Assembly (NCBI RefSeq): GCF_032854445.1
Contig: NC_088300.1
Span: 40,514,458-40,578,457, forward strand
Direction: 5' to 3'
Length of the DNA stretch: 64,000 nt
DNA from: Liolophura sinensis
Lineage: Eukaryota > Mollusca > Polyplacophora > Chitonida > Chitonidae
The translations under genes were made by a program, and so were the position numbers. The first letter of the stretch is position 1, and each line of letters begins with the position of its first letter. A model generated the notes under the pieces. It saw only the letters and a program-made list of their open reading frames with translations, did no database searches and was not told the DNA's origin. Below, in pieces: positions 49,401 to 64,000 of the stretch.

Positions 49401-52400
49401 CTTGTACATTTAGTAATAAAGTACCGTAATGCACACTTTATTACGTCAGGTAACTGTATTTACATGTATTCTATTACATGAATCCTATTACATAAGTCCT
49501 ATTACGTGAATATGCAGTGTACATGGTTTGTCATAGTCTGCTTTTCCTCATATTTCACAGAAGCGTTCTGATGGTTTGTTCTTTTGTCCAAGTGTTTTTC
49601 CATACTCTTGTCTGATGGGGTTATATGATCACTAACAATAGTAAATAATGAAAGCCAAACATTTAAATCATGATATGCTAGAGAAACTAACTATTCTTTA
49701 AAATGAACATAAAGTCTGCCACCATCTATACATAGAGAAAATGAATGTAACAAAATTGGAAGCGATTGACTGACCGCAACTTCAGAAGCTACAGAGAGCT
49801 TCCCTGTTTTGAATTGGATAACAGGTTTAACAAAACACATGGTTTAAGGATCAATAACTTCTGTGCAAGTTACTGATCCTTGCCAATATTTCACATTGCA
49901 ATGATTGTCTGCCATCTTGCCCTGAGAATCATGACATGACTTGACCAATCATGGGTCTTGTTACATCCGAACTCACCCAATCGGGGAGTGTAGTACATCA
50001 TTATTTGGTATCGTAACACTTCCGCTCGTCACACTATAAATATATTGGTTTATTGGCGTTGACGTCCTTATAATATCCAGAGTTTGCTCGATTCCTAATT
50101 ATGTCATACCAAGCCTGGATTAGGCTAGTAATACCATATTGGAGTGGTAACACTGATGATTGGCCTTGTTGTATAAACTCACTGACAAGTGTATTCATAT
50201 CGGTCAGTTGAAGTCAGTTAGGCCTACTGGGTTGTACTTTGTAGACTGATTAACGCATCAGGCCTGCCGCTCCGTACATGATATAGGGACACAGTTATCA
50301 TAGAAAAATATGTAAAAAAATTTTATAAAGTTCTGAAAGCCGAGAAGATGAAGTTCAACATTGGAGATATGGCACTGACGGACAATTCACTCCTAGCGAT
50401 GTTGTAGGAGCCCTTATGAACGTGGCCAATCACTAGCGCTGAAAACGTCCTTGTGATAATTGTCTGTTGCGTCAAAAAACCTATTAGCTCTCAATTGTCA
50501 GTGTGGTTTCTTATAGTGGATAGAAAGATATCAATCACTAAATTGGATTTTGTGCTTAGCTTAAGCTGGTGCAGTTTGAACCACACATTTGTCAGAAGGA
50601 CACTGAGAACAGCTGCCCGTGTCACAATGTGTACTTTTTGGGCAGGAGACTGCAGTAACTGGTCAGGGAGAGCGGGCAAGAAAACCGCCTAGGGTGAGAC
50701 ATTTCTTGAAGAAAAATATTGCGACTTTGCATTATTTTTCCTTTGCAAAGTCCGATTTTTATTACGAAAATATCTCCCCAAGATCTGAATGAATGAAAGG
50801 GTATTCTCTGAAGTCTGTACAGCAAGCTAGGCCAAATGCTTACACCCTGGCTCGACGAGGACAAGCAGGACAGCTAAAGCACAGCACTTGTGTCCAGGAA
50901 CGTCGCTCTGATCGAGTGCCAAACTACAAGAAACATTGGCCGTTTGAACATGGAACAGAGCTGATAATCTTTGATTGGGTATCGGGCGTTTTTGCTTGTA
51001 TTTTTTTCATTGTCACATTGTTTAATACTGATAGTACAGGAGAGTTCCTAGGTTTTGTGACGTCACTTTAATAGCTAGAACATGGCAAAATGGCATCACC
51101 AAATGAGTGGCTAGGTACTGATGATTTTTTGCTATTTATTTTGTTCATAAGTAGTGTAGAATTTTTAAAATATTTTTAGAATATTTCTGGACTATTACTT
51201 TATTAATTAATTCAGCTTTAGTGGCTGACTTTATGTTCACTTTAAGAAAGCTTAAAATATTAAAAAGTGTTAAACGAAGACAAAAGGTCACACATTCAAA
51301 TCCAGCACAAGTATGTGTTTATAGCTCAAAACACCAATCATATGAATGAATATCTAATTGGATGGGTAGTAATTTAGTTACTTGTAGGTTGTTGTTTTTT
51401 TTTACTACAAATACTGTGACGTGATTTAATATTTGCATGTTTTGATTTGTTTATCTTCAGCTTGATGTCATCAAGGGGTCCTTCAACCCTCTCAAAGATT
51501 CAGACAAAACAGCTTCAGAAGGTATGTGAAGAATCTGTCTTTAAAAGAAAGGACAGCAAATAATATAACCCGTTATTCAAGAAGAGGAGTGGAAACAGAC
51601 CTCAATGGACACAGACGCTTTTTCTGATGTGCCATGTCAGGAATTCTTACACTTTCATGGGATGCGCCATGTTAAAACAGCCATGTCACTCGCATCACTC
51701 ACACCATATAGTTAAAAGCAAAGCTAGGTTGGGGGGGATGTAAGTGGAAATAGATGCATCCTTGATTGAAATAGCTCATGCCTGATTGGTTAAAATCGAT
51801 AACAATTGTCTCTATCAGCTCGATTTTGTTTTCTTTGAACTGCAATACCATCACAAAAATAAAGAGTTAGGCTTTTTGTACTTCACGCGAGATATTTTAT
51901 CAATGAATATATATCGGGTCTAGTGTATTGTTGTCTCTTCTATTAAGACCAGTCATCATTTAAACAAAGTTTAGTTTTATGGTAGAAAACCAAGCGTTTG
52001 CATCTCAAATGACGTGTCAGATAAGTTCCATCTAATGAACAGAGAATAAACTAATAAGCATTTACTGATAGCAATGAAGTTTAAAGACAATGATATATTC
52101 TCACTGTGAAACAAAGACCATATGCCTATACACATACTAGTACATTTTGTAACAAATAGGAAGTGAGGTACATGTATATGCATGCGAAGTTGAGTGTATC
52201 TGTGTGTCTTTTTGTTTGCATTGTTTTCTTCAGAAAACTGAAATTTGAATTCTACTTTCTGACCAGTAATGTGGTTTTCACTCAATAATAAATCAAATGC
52301 TGTGAGTTGAGCCAAGCCGAGCCAAAAATGTCGGATGCTGTATGCTCAGATTAGTATTTTAGTGAGAATCCAATTCAGAGCCTGTTTTTTTTTTTCTTTC

Positions 52401-55400
52401 TTAGCTGCAGAGATGTCTATACTATGCATTTGTCAACTGTTACCAACTCTGCTAAAGTTCTGTTAACTGGAAGTCGTTTTCAAATACAGTTATTTTCTTA
52501 TCTTGGCTATAAACCAATATGTTTGGCAGGGGGACGGTGATATGGCTCAATAAGGCAAGTGTTAGACTCTCAAGAAAATGGTACAACTGGTAGGGCATAA
52601 ATCTTAACCTTACACAGGAAATTCATTTGTTAGTTCCCTTGCTCTCGTTGGTGGTGGTGCCTTGGTGACAGTCGGCAGTTGACAGCATTCATGGGTTCGT
52701 TTGTGGAGTCTTACATTTTGGAAACTGTAGAGATAATAAATGGCCATAGCTCTTTGTCATCTGGTTTGCATCTCTAAAACTGATAGCCATTGTATAAGTG
52801 GGAAATTATTAGGTGTAGCATTAAGCAAGTCACATTGAGGAGCGTTAATTGTTCTGTCTGTTTTCAGCTCATGGGACTCATGACTGCATTCTAAAGATTG
52901 TTCCTACTTTGTCTGTTTTCAGCACATCACTCACACTTACATCCTAAGGATTATTTGTACTTTGTCTGTTTGCAGGTCATGTCACGCACGATTACATCCT
53001 AAGGATTGTTCGTACTTTGTCTGTTTTCAGCTCATCTTACTCATGCTTACATCCTAAGGATTATTTGTACTTTGTCTGTTTGCAGGTCATGTCACTCACG
53101 ATTACATCCTAAGGATTATTTGTACTTTGTCTGTTTGCAGGTCATGTCACGCACGATTACATCCTAAGGATTGTTCGTACTTTGTCTGTTTTCAGCTCAT
53201 CTTACTCATGCTTACATCCCAAGGATTGTTTGTACTTTGTCTGTTTGCAGCTCATGTCACTCACGATTACATCCTAAGGATTGTTCGTACTTTGTCTGTT
53301 TTCAGCTCATCTTACTCATGCTTACATCCTAAGGATTGTTCGTACTTTGTCTGTTTTCAGCACGTCACTCACACTTACATCCCAAGGATTGTTTGTACTT
53401 TGTCTGTTTGCAGCTCATGTCACTCACGATTACATCCTAAGGATTGTTCGTACTTTGTCTGTTTTCAGCTCATCTTACTCATGCTTACATCCTAAGGATT
53501 GTTCGTACTTTGTCTGTTTTCAGCACGTCACTCACACTTACATCCCTAGGATTGTTTGTACTTTGTCTGTTTGCAGCTCATGTCACTCACGATTACATCC
53601 TAAGGATTGTTCGTACTTTGTCTGTTTTCAGCTCATGTCACTCATGCTTACATCCTAAGGATTATTTGTACTTTGTCTGGTTGCATGTCATGTCACTCAC
53701 GATTACATCCTAAGGATTGTTCGTACTTTGTCTGTTTTCAGCTCATCTTACTCATGCTTACATCCAAAGGATTGTTCGTACTTTGTCTGTTTTCAGCTCA
53801 TGTCACTCATGCTTACATCCTAAGGATTATTTGTACTTTGTCTGGTTGCATGTCATGTCACTCACGATTACATCCTAAGGATTGTTCGTACTTTGTCTGT
53901 TTTCAGCTCATGTCACTCATGCTTACACCCTAAGGATTGTTTGTACTTTGTCTGTGTGCAGCTCATGTCACTCACGTTTATATCCCAAGGATTGTTTGTA
54001 CTTTGTTTTCAGCTCATGTCAGTCATGATTACACCCTAATGATTGTTTGTAGTTTGTCTCTTTGCAGCCCATGCCACTCATTGCATTGTAAAGATTGTTC
54101 CTATTTTGTCTGCTTTCAGCTCATGCCACTCATGATTACATCGTAAGGATAGTTCCTACAGTGTTCGAGGACAGTCGCAACAACATGTACTTTCCTTTCC
54201 AGTATACCTTTTCACACAGGGTGAGTGTAAAAGTTTTAAGAGTTGTATGGAAGTGAGGAGGCATTATACTCGTAGACATGTATCAGCTGAAAATAGTTCA
54301 ATTTAGATTGTCACAAACCAGTTTTTCACATGTTAAAAAATGGATGCTCGTCTTCACCTAGAATGAGCATGTTTCCTATAAACAGGCAAGCAAACAAGGA
54401 TAAAAAAATTATTGATATAAATGTCATTGTAAACAAATTTGTTAGCAGCAGCACACATTTATATCAATAAATCCAGTCTGGCTTAATGTAAGATGTAGTT
54501 TATGTCATATCTCGAGCATCAGCATCCAATAAGAGTTAAAGCAATGTTTAGACAATATATTATGTGTGGTATTTTAAAAAGTACTGCATGTATTGAGCTC
54601 AGGTTTTGCATACATGTATATGAAGAACACAATAACATGAAGGAAATGTTCCATTATTGATGCACTGTGTGCATATTAATTACTGTAAATTACAAAATTC
54701 ATGACTTCAGTAATAGAATCAGTGTTAAGATAAATGTTGGGATTGGTGTCTCGAAAAGTACTTCCTAAGTCTTCTAATCTTTGAGACAGATATTAGTAGT
54801 GCATTTTGGAAAAGTAATGATATGGGTATGTTGTTCCGTAGATGGTTTAACCATGTGAGAAAAACAGATACTAAATATTCCTGCTACAGCTACATGTATA
54901 TTGGCTAAAAAGAGCAGACCAGGTGTCCCAAAAGTTAGAGAAAAAATAAGATAATAAGCGGAGGTTTTGCAAATATGCAAAGCACAATAACATAAAGCGG
55001 ATGCTGTATGGTTGATGCCCTACAGGTGTGTTAATTCCTGTAAATGACAAATGTCATGACCTTCCTGTCTCCTTTAGGTAAATGTTCATGTACTTTATGT
55101 GTGGAACTCAAGTGTTTCCATTCATCTGGTTCCCAGCTCACCTTCTTACCAGACTATGTTGTATTGCATTCCCAGCTCACCTTCTTACCAGACTATGTTG
55201 TATTGCATTCCCAGCTCACCTTCTTACCAGACTATGTTGTATTGCATTCCCAGCTCACCTTCTTACCAGACTATGTTGTATTTCATAATGTTGGCTTTTT
55301 TTTTTCTTATTCACAGGATGTTATACAGCAAGGTCATGGTGGAATTCGTATGCCAGCCATTTGGTTTCGGTATCAGCTTAGTCCAATAACAGCGAAGTAT

Positions 55401-56350
55401 CATGAAAAGAGGAAACCGTTTTATCATTTCCTTACAACGGTAAGTGCATTTCATGGTTAAACAAAATGTCTGTGTAGGGTATATAGTTTTCCTTGCTGAA
55501 TACTGACGACTCCAGATCGAATGATTATGACTTCATCCCTCATCAACAGTATTGCAGGCATATTCTGGATCTTAAAACCTGAATTTCCATTGATCAAAAC
55601 ATTGCTGGGAAAAGGGAAGTTAATCAGGCAATAATGGAATGGCTATCGCTGTCGTCGTATAAGTGAAATATTCTTGAGTGCGGCATAAAACACCAATCAA
55701 GTAAATTAGTAAATAATAGAATGGCTCAACCTCTACCATATCTCACAGGGCTATGACTTGGGGTTCCAGTTTTTCATTACAAAAATTCTTCATTAATGGG
55801 TGAGCCCTCACTGGCTCAGACTGTTAAAGTGCTGGGTCACTGCGAATGCCCAGCCATGATTATTGATGTCACATCCTCATTTCCAGATTTTGGTACTTGG
55901 GCTGCTGCTTTAAATCCAGCACATGGGGTAGTTTTTTTTTTGAGAATTTACGTTTTTCAAAATTTTCCTTGTAAATCACTTCTTTCTTATGTCACTAAAA
56001 GATCATTTAAAGTAAATAAGCTTGAGCTGGCCCTATACCAATAAGGACCCACATTTAATTTCATCTCCTGCTAGTTTTGCTGCAGCCTAAAGTCAGTAGA
56101 TTTGTCTGGTACATGTTATTTTCATTCGTTTCGTCAACCATGAGCCCATCCTTCCTCATATGTCACAAGTAAAACTAACTTGATTGGTATTAATTTTTAG
56201 TGACAAAAGAAAATAACCCATTTTTTCTTCATTTCTTTTCAGGTTTGTGCCATTATTGGAGGTACCTTTACTGTAGCTGGAATAATAGATTCTTGCATAT
56301 TTACAGCAGCCGAAATTTTCAAAAAAGCTGAATTAGGGAAGTTAAGCTGA
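34417..56350 (+). CDS. ERGIC1: ERGIC1 (ERGIC-32), complete, nine exons
   Basis: Membrane protein that cycles between the ER and Golgi in the early secretory pathway, in complex with ERGIC2/ERGIC3-type partners (known for the family). Exons: 34417-34436, 38585-38719, 39496-39587, 43098-43228, 47688-47798, 51461-51521, 54120-54220, 55317-55439, 56243-56350. Phases agree throughout; 293 aa, versus 290 in human. It starts MQFDIRRFDVYRKVPKDL after a gccgccATG context. The first membrane segment is about residues 24-48; a lumenal domain includes LYVDDP, NISLP, GLDIQDEMGRHEVG and DYIVRIVPTVFED. The IPAIW-like segment is MPAIWFRY with LSPIT; the second membrane segment is at the C-terminus (IIGGTFTVAGIIDSCIF). 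Intron 4 starts with GC, not GT (AAG/GCAAGT). Introns carry five minisatellites. Confidence 0.96.
37148..37504 (+). mobile_element. Full-length SINE family B (ERGIC1 intron 1)
   Basis: tRNA-like head with a near-perfect A box (tagcacagttggtagagcg) and a weaker B box (ggatcattcc). The middle has gcgggg-tggcttacttgcc, and the tail gactgaaaaattgttgagta then cgacgttaaaccccaagca, ending in a cactcactc run. The tail is shared with fragments near 29945 and 60095. Confidence 0.75.
39640..40110 (+). repeat. 25-bp minisatellite in ERGIC1 intron 3
   Basis: Unit about ccaggttcatgtacaccctc then tgttg, with occasional 11-bp insertions (ctcatgtatgt). About 16 units, starting some 50 bp after exon 3. Confidence 0.9.
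40150..40303 (+). mobile_element. SINE family A, 5'-truncated
   Basis: Starts in the middle (gcaaccttcggatattcgtg, ggtttcc) and ends with the tail gcgaaatattcttaagtaca, then cagccaaataaataaatac. Follows the 25-bp array directly. Confidence 0.6.
40791..41034 (+). mobile_element. SINE family A copy (ERGIC1 intron 3)
   Basis: Head ggcctcggtggcacaatggc (A-box-like), gtgagttcaagtccagctc (B-box-like), cccaccataatgcttcttgc, then tail ttgaatattcttgagtgcgg, ending in cataaataaatgaaataaat. The clearest tRNA-like head among the family A copies. Confidence 0.7.
41235..41725 (+). repeat. 58-bp minisatellite in ERGIC1 intron 3
   Basis: About eight units containing caggtgatataggcctac then agacacaattacatacatgg. 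Variants are point changes (gtgataa/gcaataa) and one 4-6 bp insertion (ccggta). Confidence 0.9.
43414..47484. repeat. 90-bp minisatellite, about 45 units, in ERGIC1 intron 4
   Basis: Unit landmarks: gtgttgctaaccacatcagt, gggccaaactcatcatgcat, gtacatacacaactgtat, tggtagagtaacatatagct. Because 90 is divisible by three and one minus-strand frame has no stop in the consensus, that frame is open for hundreds of codons (longest 45100-47442) with a 30-residue repeat that includes MHDEFGPLMWLATLQQ. Variant units (ccacatc/acacatc, acacaac/acagaac) recur every six or seven units, so blocks were amplified together. It lies wholly inside the intron that starts with the GC donor. Confidence 0.95.
49702..51241. 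mobile_element. TTAA-flanked element with 21-bp inverted repeats (1.54 kb)
   Basis: Left end TTAA (49698-49701) then AATGAACATAAAGTCTGCCAC; the right end is the inverse, AGTGAACATAAAGTCAGCCAC, followed by TTAA (51242-51245): 19 of 21 match. TTAA duplication is the hallmark of the piggyBac superfamily. No transposase is recognisable; the longest inner ORF (50793-51071) has no known motif, so the element looks non-autonomous. It sits in ERGIC1 intron 5. Confidence 0.7.
52531..52835 (+). mobile_element. Possible diverged SINE family A
   Basis: Head-like ggtgatatggctcaataagg and tail-like gtataagtgggaaattatta then ggtgtagcattaagcaa resemble family A but are strongly diverged. Lies just before the 55-bp array. 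Confidence 0.35.
52861..54119 (+). repeat. 55-bp minisatellite made of ERGIC1 exon 7 3' splice sites
   Basis: About 23 units of 53-55 bp. Each unit has a pyrimidine tract and AG (tctgttttcag or tctgtttgcag) followed by a near copy of the first 40-odd bases of exon 7 (ctcatgtcactcatgattac, atcctaaggattgtt). The real exon 7 begins with ctcatgccactcatgattac at 54120, directly after the array. Units of 55, 55 and 53 bp recur as a 163-bp higher-order repeat from about 53250. Each unit is thus a potential decoy acceptor. Confidence 0.95.
55130..55290 (+). repeat. 39-bp tandem repeat, four units, before ERGIC1 exon 8
   Basis: Unit begins cccagctcaccttcttacca, continues gactatgttgtattgcatt, and repeats every 39 bp from 55132. 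Each unit contains a cccag that resembles a weak acceptor. The true acceptor, ttcacag/gatgtt, is at 55316, preceded by a strong T tract. Confidence 0.9.
55645..55715 (+). mobile_element. SINE family A 3' fragment (ERGIC1 intron 8)
   Basis: Only the tail remains: gtataagtgaaatattcttg, agtgcggcataaaacacc, then aatcaagtaaat. Confidence 0.5.
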
Positions 56351-59180
56351 GGTTTTAGGTTTATTAACAAAATAATTTTGATAAAAAAAAATAAATAACA
56401 TGTATGTACAATGTTATTCATGAATTTCAAATATTTTTATCGCTTTGTAAACCATTTGTTTGTTTTTAGTTTGTTTTTTAGATTTTTTTCTGCTACTTGA
56501 CGATACATGTACATTCCTTTTTTTTAAATTTTACACATTTTCTGTTTCATTTTTGGCTTATTTTACATTGATAATGGGCCATTGGCCCACAGCCAGGGAT
56601 GATTGGCTTATATGATGCCCTTTCAGAACGCATACTTCTATTAATTTTTGTACAGCAATTTAGTTTAAAGGATCTGTTTCAGGTGTGAGATCTCAATAGG
56701 CATCATTTAAGAAAGTTTGAAAAATAAAAATGATAAGTTTCTTGATGAATACCAGCCACCAAAAGAGATTAAAACAGTATTGATTGAAGGTTGTTTTGTC
56801 CAGCTCTCTTGTTACTAATATTAGAGTAAAACCTAATAGTCTCTAATAACACTTCATATTCCTCACCTCAGACTTGCTATGTTTACTGTGTGTGTATAAT
56901 GACACATTCTAAGGAAACCAACCAGGTTTGTGTAAATGAGTGTACCTATGTTTGATAGTCTTTTGAAAGGCTACTTTTTACTTAGTTTCTAAATTTAAAA
57001 AGGCCAACATGAAGAGGTAGTTTTAATGAAATTTGTATTACAGTAGAAGAGAGGACCTCTTGTTTGTTGGCACATGTATGTACATGTCATTTTGGAAATT
57101 TTCACTGAAAATGCCTGAATAGCGTGGTGCTGCATCTATTTTAAATTGTATTTTTTGAAAACTTAAGATAGATGTTGGCACAAATATAGAGTAGTAATGC
57201 TTGTAAAGTGTTTGTTGTCCTGAAACGATCATCAGCATCATTAGCCAGTGTCAGGACTCAAGCAGATTATGCTGAGAGAAAGAATATGGGTTTTTTTTAT
57301 AGCAGAGGTCTATTATTCTACTTGTAGCATTCAAAACCATTGATACAATCAGACACTATCTGTCAAAAAGAAAGGGCACAAGTTTGAACTCCTCTGTTGG
57401 GTTTTGTTAACTTTACATCTTCACATGTTTTAGAGCCACTTTTATGCTGTATTAGAAGGACATAGGACATTTTTTTTTTTTTTTTTTTAATTTTTGCTCT
57501 GTTGTAAAACGTTATACTCTATAAAGTCATGGAACATCCATACATTTGGACAAAAACTGGATTTCTCACAGCAGGAATCAAGGAAAGAAGGAATGGTGTT
57601 CTGGCTGGATGCATACAGTGTATGTATAAAAAAAAAACCTTAAGTGGAATTATTTATTGTATTGGCACCTAATGTTATTGCAAAAATAAATAGAACTGTT
57701 ATTCTTTTTATGTATATTTTAAATCTTCTTGGTTTATGAGGTCAGAGGTACTGTAGACTGTCGTATTCATACAGACTAATATATTTGTTCACTCATGTAT
57801 TTTTTAATTGGGCGAATGGTGATAGGGTGACATAATTAGCAGTTGTATTTAAGGCAGTGTAACTTTTTAGCAGTTAATTGGTAGACTAGTTTTGTTCAGT
57901 TTCTATCAGTACATGTACATTCTCCAGATTGTAGTCCTTCGTGTAGAAAGGTGTTCAGTTGAAATTCAGATAATTTTCTTAGCGTACCAAATGATGCAGT
58001 GGAATCACATCAAAAGAATGAAACATGTTGGTTGAATACTTGATTTTATTATATGAAAGGTGAACTACTCAGTATCTTAACTTGCCCACATATTACAAAA
58101 GTAGGCCCCGGTAAACGTCTTGTATACATAAATCCTGTGTGATGTGGTCCATTCATTTGTCTCATTGAAATGTTTGTGCATGTTTGACTTCAAATATATA
58201 ACAGCAGTTTATTCAGTGATGTACTGTCATTTTTTGTACAGAGGAAATCAGACTCAGTGTTTGATCACTTTTCAAATGTGCAAATATGCAGTGGTTTGGC
58301 CAGTAATAACCTTAATTTAGAGCAGCAAACTGAGTAATTAGAAATGCAGAGTTAGGATTACACTGAAGATCTAGACAGTGAAATGTTACCAGTATTAAAA
58401 ACAACAAAACAAGTAACTTTACCTGTATTGGAATGGGAATCTCTTTATAATAACATTGGATGAATTACAAATATATTTATAATACTGGTACATGGCGTAC
58501 AAAAATTACTTATATAAGAAAGGTATATCTTTCTTCATACAAGGTTATCACTCAAGGCACTCTAACAATGTACGTCTTGCCAAAATTTAAAACACTTATG
58601 CAAGAAAAAATGGGAAATCCGTAATAAGAATACTAAAACATGACTACATATCGTCCTTCAACAAAAGAACAATAGCAAATATCACAGTTTTTTGGCCAAC
58701 AAAGTCATTGTTATAAAAATAGGCTACATAAGAAAAAAAAAAAATACAATCAATTCTTACATGTAGGATGAGACAACATGCATTAGTAGCTAGCAAAAAA
58801 TAAATGGTTTCATTTCATACTTTTGATGGATAAAAAATAACAAAATAGTTCATTTTACTTGTTACTCAATGAAATCAACCTGTAATCTTAGGCAGTATAA
58901 ATGACTGAACACATAATTATTTCACGTCTCAAGTTTCGACATCTAAACATCAATGTGAATTGTATGTTCTAGAACCTTTAATAAGTCATTATGTGTTCAT
59001 CTTTGCGCTGCCTTCAAGATAGTCATCCCTGTCCAGACAAATGCATACCAGAAGCTCAAATTGCCTTTTCAGTCTACTCCATACTGAGCAAATAAGCTGG
59101 TACATGGCATAAGTCAAGTCGCTTCAATGTGGAGATACCCAGGATAAATGATCTGTACTCTAAATAAGTGTCCCTTCCCA
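56351..59180. other. Convergent 3' regions of ERGIC1 and LRP2BP
   Basis: AT-rich, with no long ORF of interest. Contains AATAAA candidates for ERGIC1 near 56721 and 57685, and minus-strand candidates for LRP2BP (plus-strand tttatt near 58045). No repeat array or RNA gene is recognised. Confidence 0.55.
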
Positions 59181-63154
<3,974 letters not shown>

Positions 63155-64000
63155 CTACAGGACATAAAAAAGGAAATTATGTAATTTATATTAGCAAGGG
63201 ACATTAACATATGCTACAAATATTGTATCATGACTACCTGACAATCTCGACCAGTTCATAGACATATACTTTATAGCACATACCTGGGCATGCACCCAAC
63301 TATTCTATTTTGTTCAATATATTCCTAACTCCATTACGTATAGATAATATAGTGAATTTTTTATCAACATAGTATGCGAACTCAAATCCACAAAACCCCA
63401 ATGCACACCTAAATGGAATAGAAAACACACCAGTTTGGAGGACTTCACCATGCATACTCAGATTAAATCTGTGCTTACTTTTAGTTTTAAGAGGATGCAA
63501 CCAGTGAAAGAGAATAAAAAGAAATATCCTTGCAAGGAAACAGAAAGAATGCAAGTTACTGCTAAAAAGTCTAAAGTAGGCACTAACAAGGTTACATTTA
63601 ATCCCGATAATGAAAAGAAGTATTACTGATCTGCATATAAGTGTTCAATATCTCCAAACAATGATCTCAAATGTTGGATAACATGAATTTTATTAACAAA
63701 AAGAAATAAATAAGAAATCCAATTATGTCATCTGAGCATGTTTTGGCCAGCAGAAAGAATCAAACTCATTTTGTTATAATGATTCAACGGGTTTACAGTC
63801 ATTCAAAACTATCCTGTATTCCGCAGATCTGAAAACTGGTACTGATAACGACATTTATACCCCATTCACACAAGCAAGGTTAAGTTGGTTTAACTTGCAA
63901 AAATGGCTTTGAGCCTGTTTGACATCGCCCGTGTGAATGCAAAGAGAGAGCATTTAATGTGGTTTATTTGCACCAGCTGGCAATGTGGTTCTAAGCCAGT
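63155..64000 (-). other. LRP2BP upstream intron region
   Basis: Presumed intron or 5' region of LRP2BP. No exon with Sel1 similarity and good splice sites is seen. At the far right, attcacacaagc (from about 63863) and cccgtgtgaat (to about 63938) form a short inverted pair that may belong to another MITE. Confidence 0.4.

Noticed and set aside
63284..63319. A short upstream LRP2BP exon
   Set aside because: The donor and phase fit, but the acceptor (ggagttag) has no pyrimidine tract and similarity to the family is too short to trust.

Overview
The window is nuclear DNA of a marine invertebrate, most likely a lophotrochozoan (mollusc or brachiopod). This is inferred from AT-rich sequence, GT-AG introns of several hundred to several thousand bases, tRNA-derived SINEs, many minisatellites and MITE-like elements, and the genes themselves. 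No prokaryotic, plasmid or phage feature is present. Strong gene models come from joining exons whose phases, splice sites and protein motifs agree. There are four gene loci, plus one 200-base assembly gap at 19759-19958.

Positions 1-20377: a head-to-tail array of CDC25-type phosphatase genes on the minus strand. The unit is 3.61-3.67 kb, with starts at about 1, 3642, 7253, 10880, 14522 and 18189. Each unit holds one four-exon gene of 344-346 codons, a TATA/CCAAT promoter, and a decayed extra copy of the last exon about 1 kb downstream of the neighbouring gene. Copies 1, 2, 4 and 5 read as intact. Copy 3 has a frameshift and a nonsense codon. Copy 6 runs into the gap. A diverged, internally deleted seventh copy lies beyond the gap and marks the array edge.

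Positions 21555-32116: a complete ten-exon plus-strand gene for glutaredoxin-3 (GLRX3/PICOT, 332 aa), with one thioredoxin and two CGFS glutaredoxin domains. Positions 34417-56350: a complete nine-exon plus-strand gene for ERGIC1 (ERGIC-32, 293 aa), an ER-Golgi cycling membrane protein. Positions 59181-63154: six 3' exons of a minus-strand Sel1-repeat gene matching LRP2BP; its 5' end lies to the right of the window or is not recognisable.

The introns are unusually rich in tandem arrays with 16, 25, 39, 48, 55, 58 and 90 bp units. Two arrays are built from an exon-intron boundary of the host gene. One repeats the 3' splice site and first ~45 nt of ERGIC1 exon 7 more than 20 times; the other repeats the 5' splice site of GLRX3 exon 4 in degenerate form. 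Two TTAA-flanked elements with terminal inverted repeats, two short MITEs and two SINE families fill other introns. I see no metabolic or operon-like link among the four loci. CDC25 acts in cell-cycle control, GLRX3 in Fe-S trafficking, ERGIC1 in the early secretory pathway, and LRP2BP is a scaffold.
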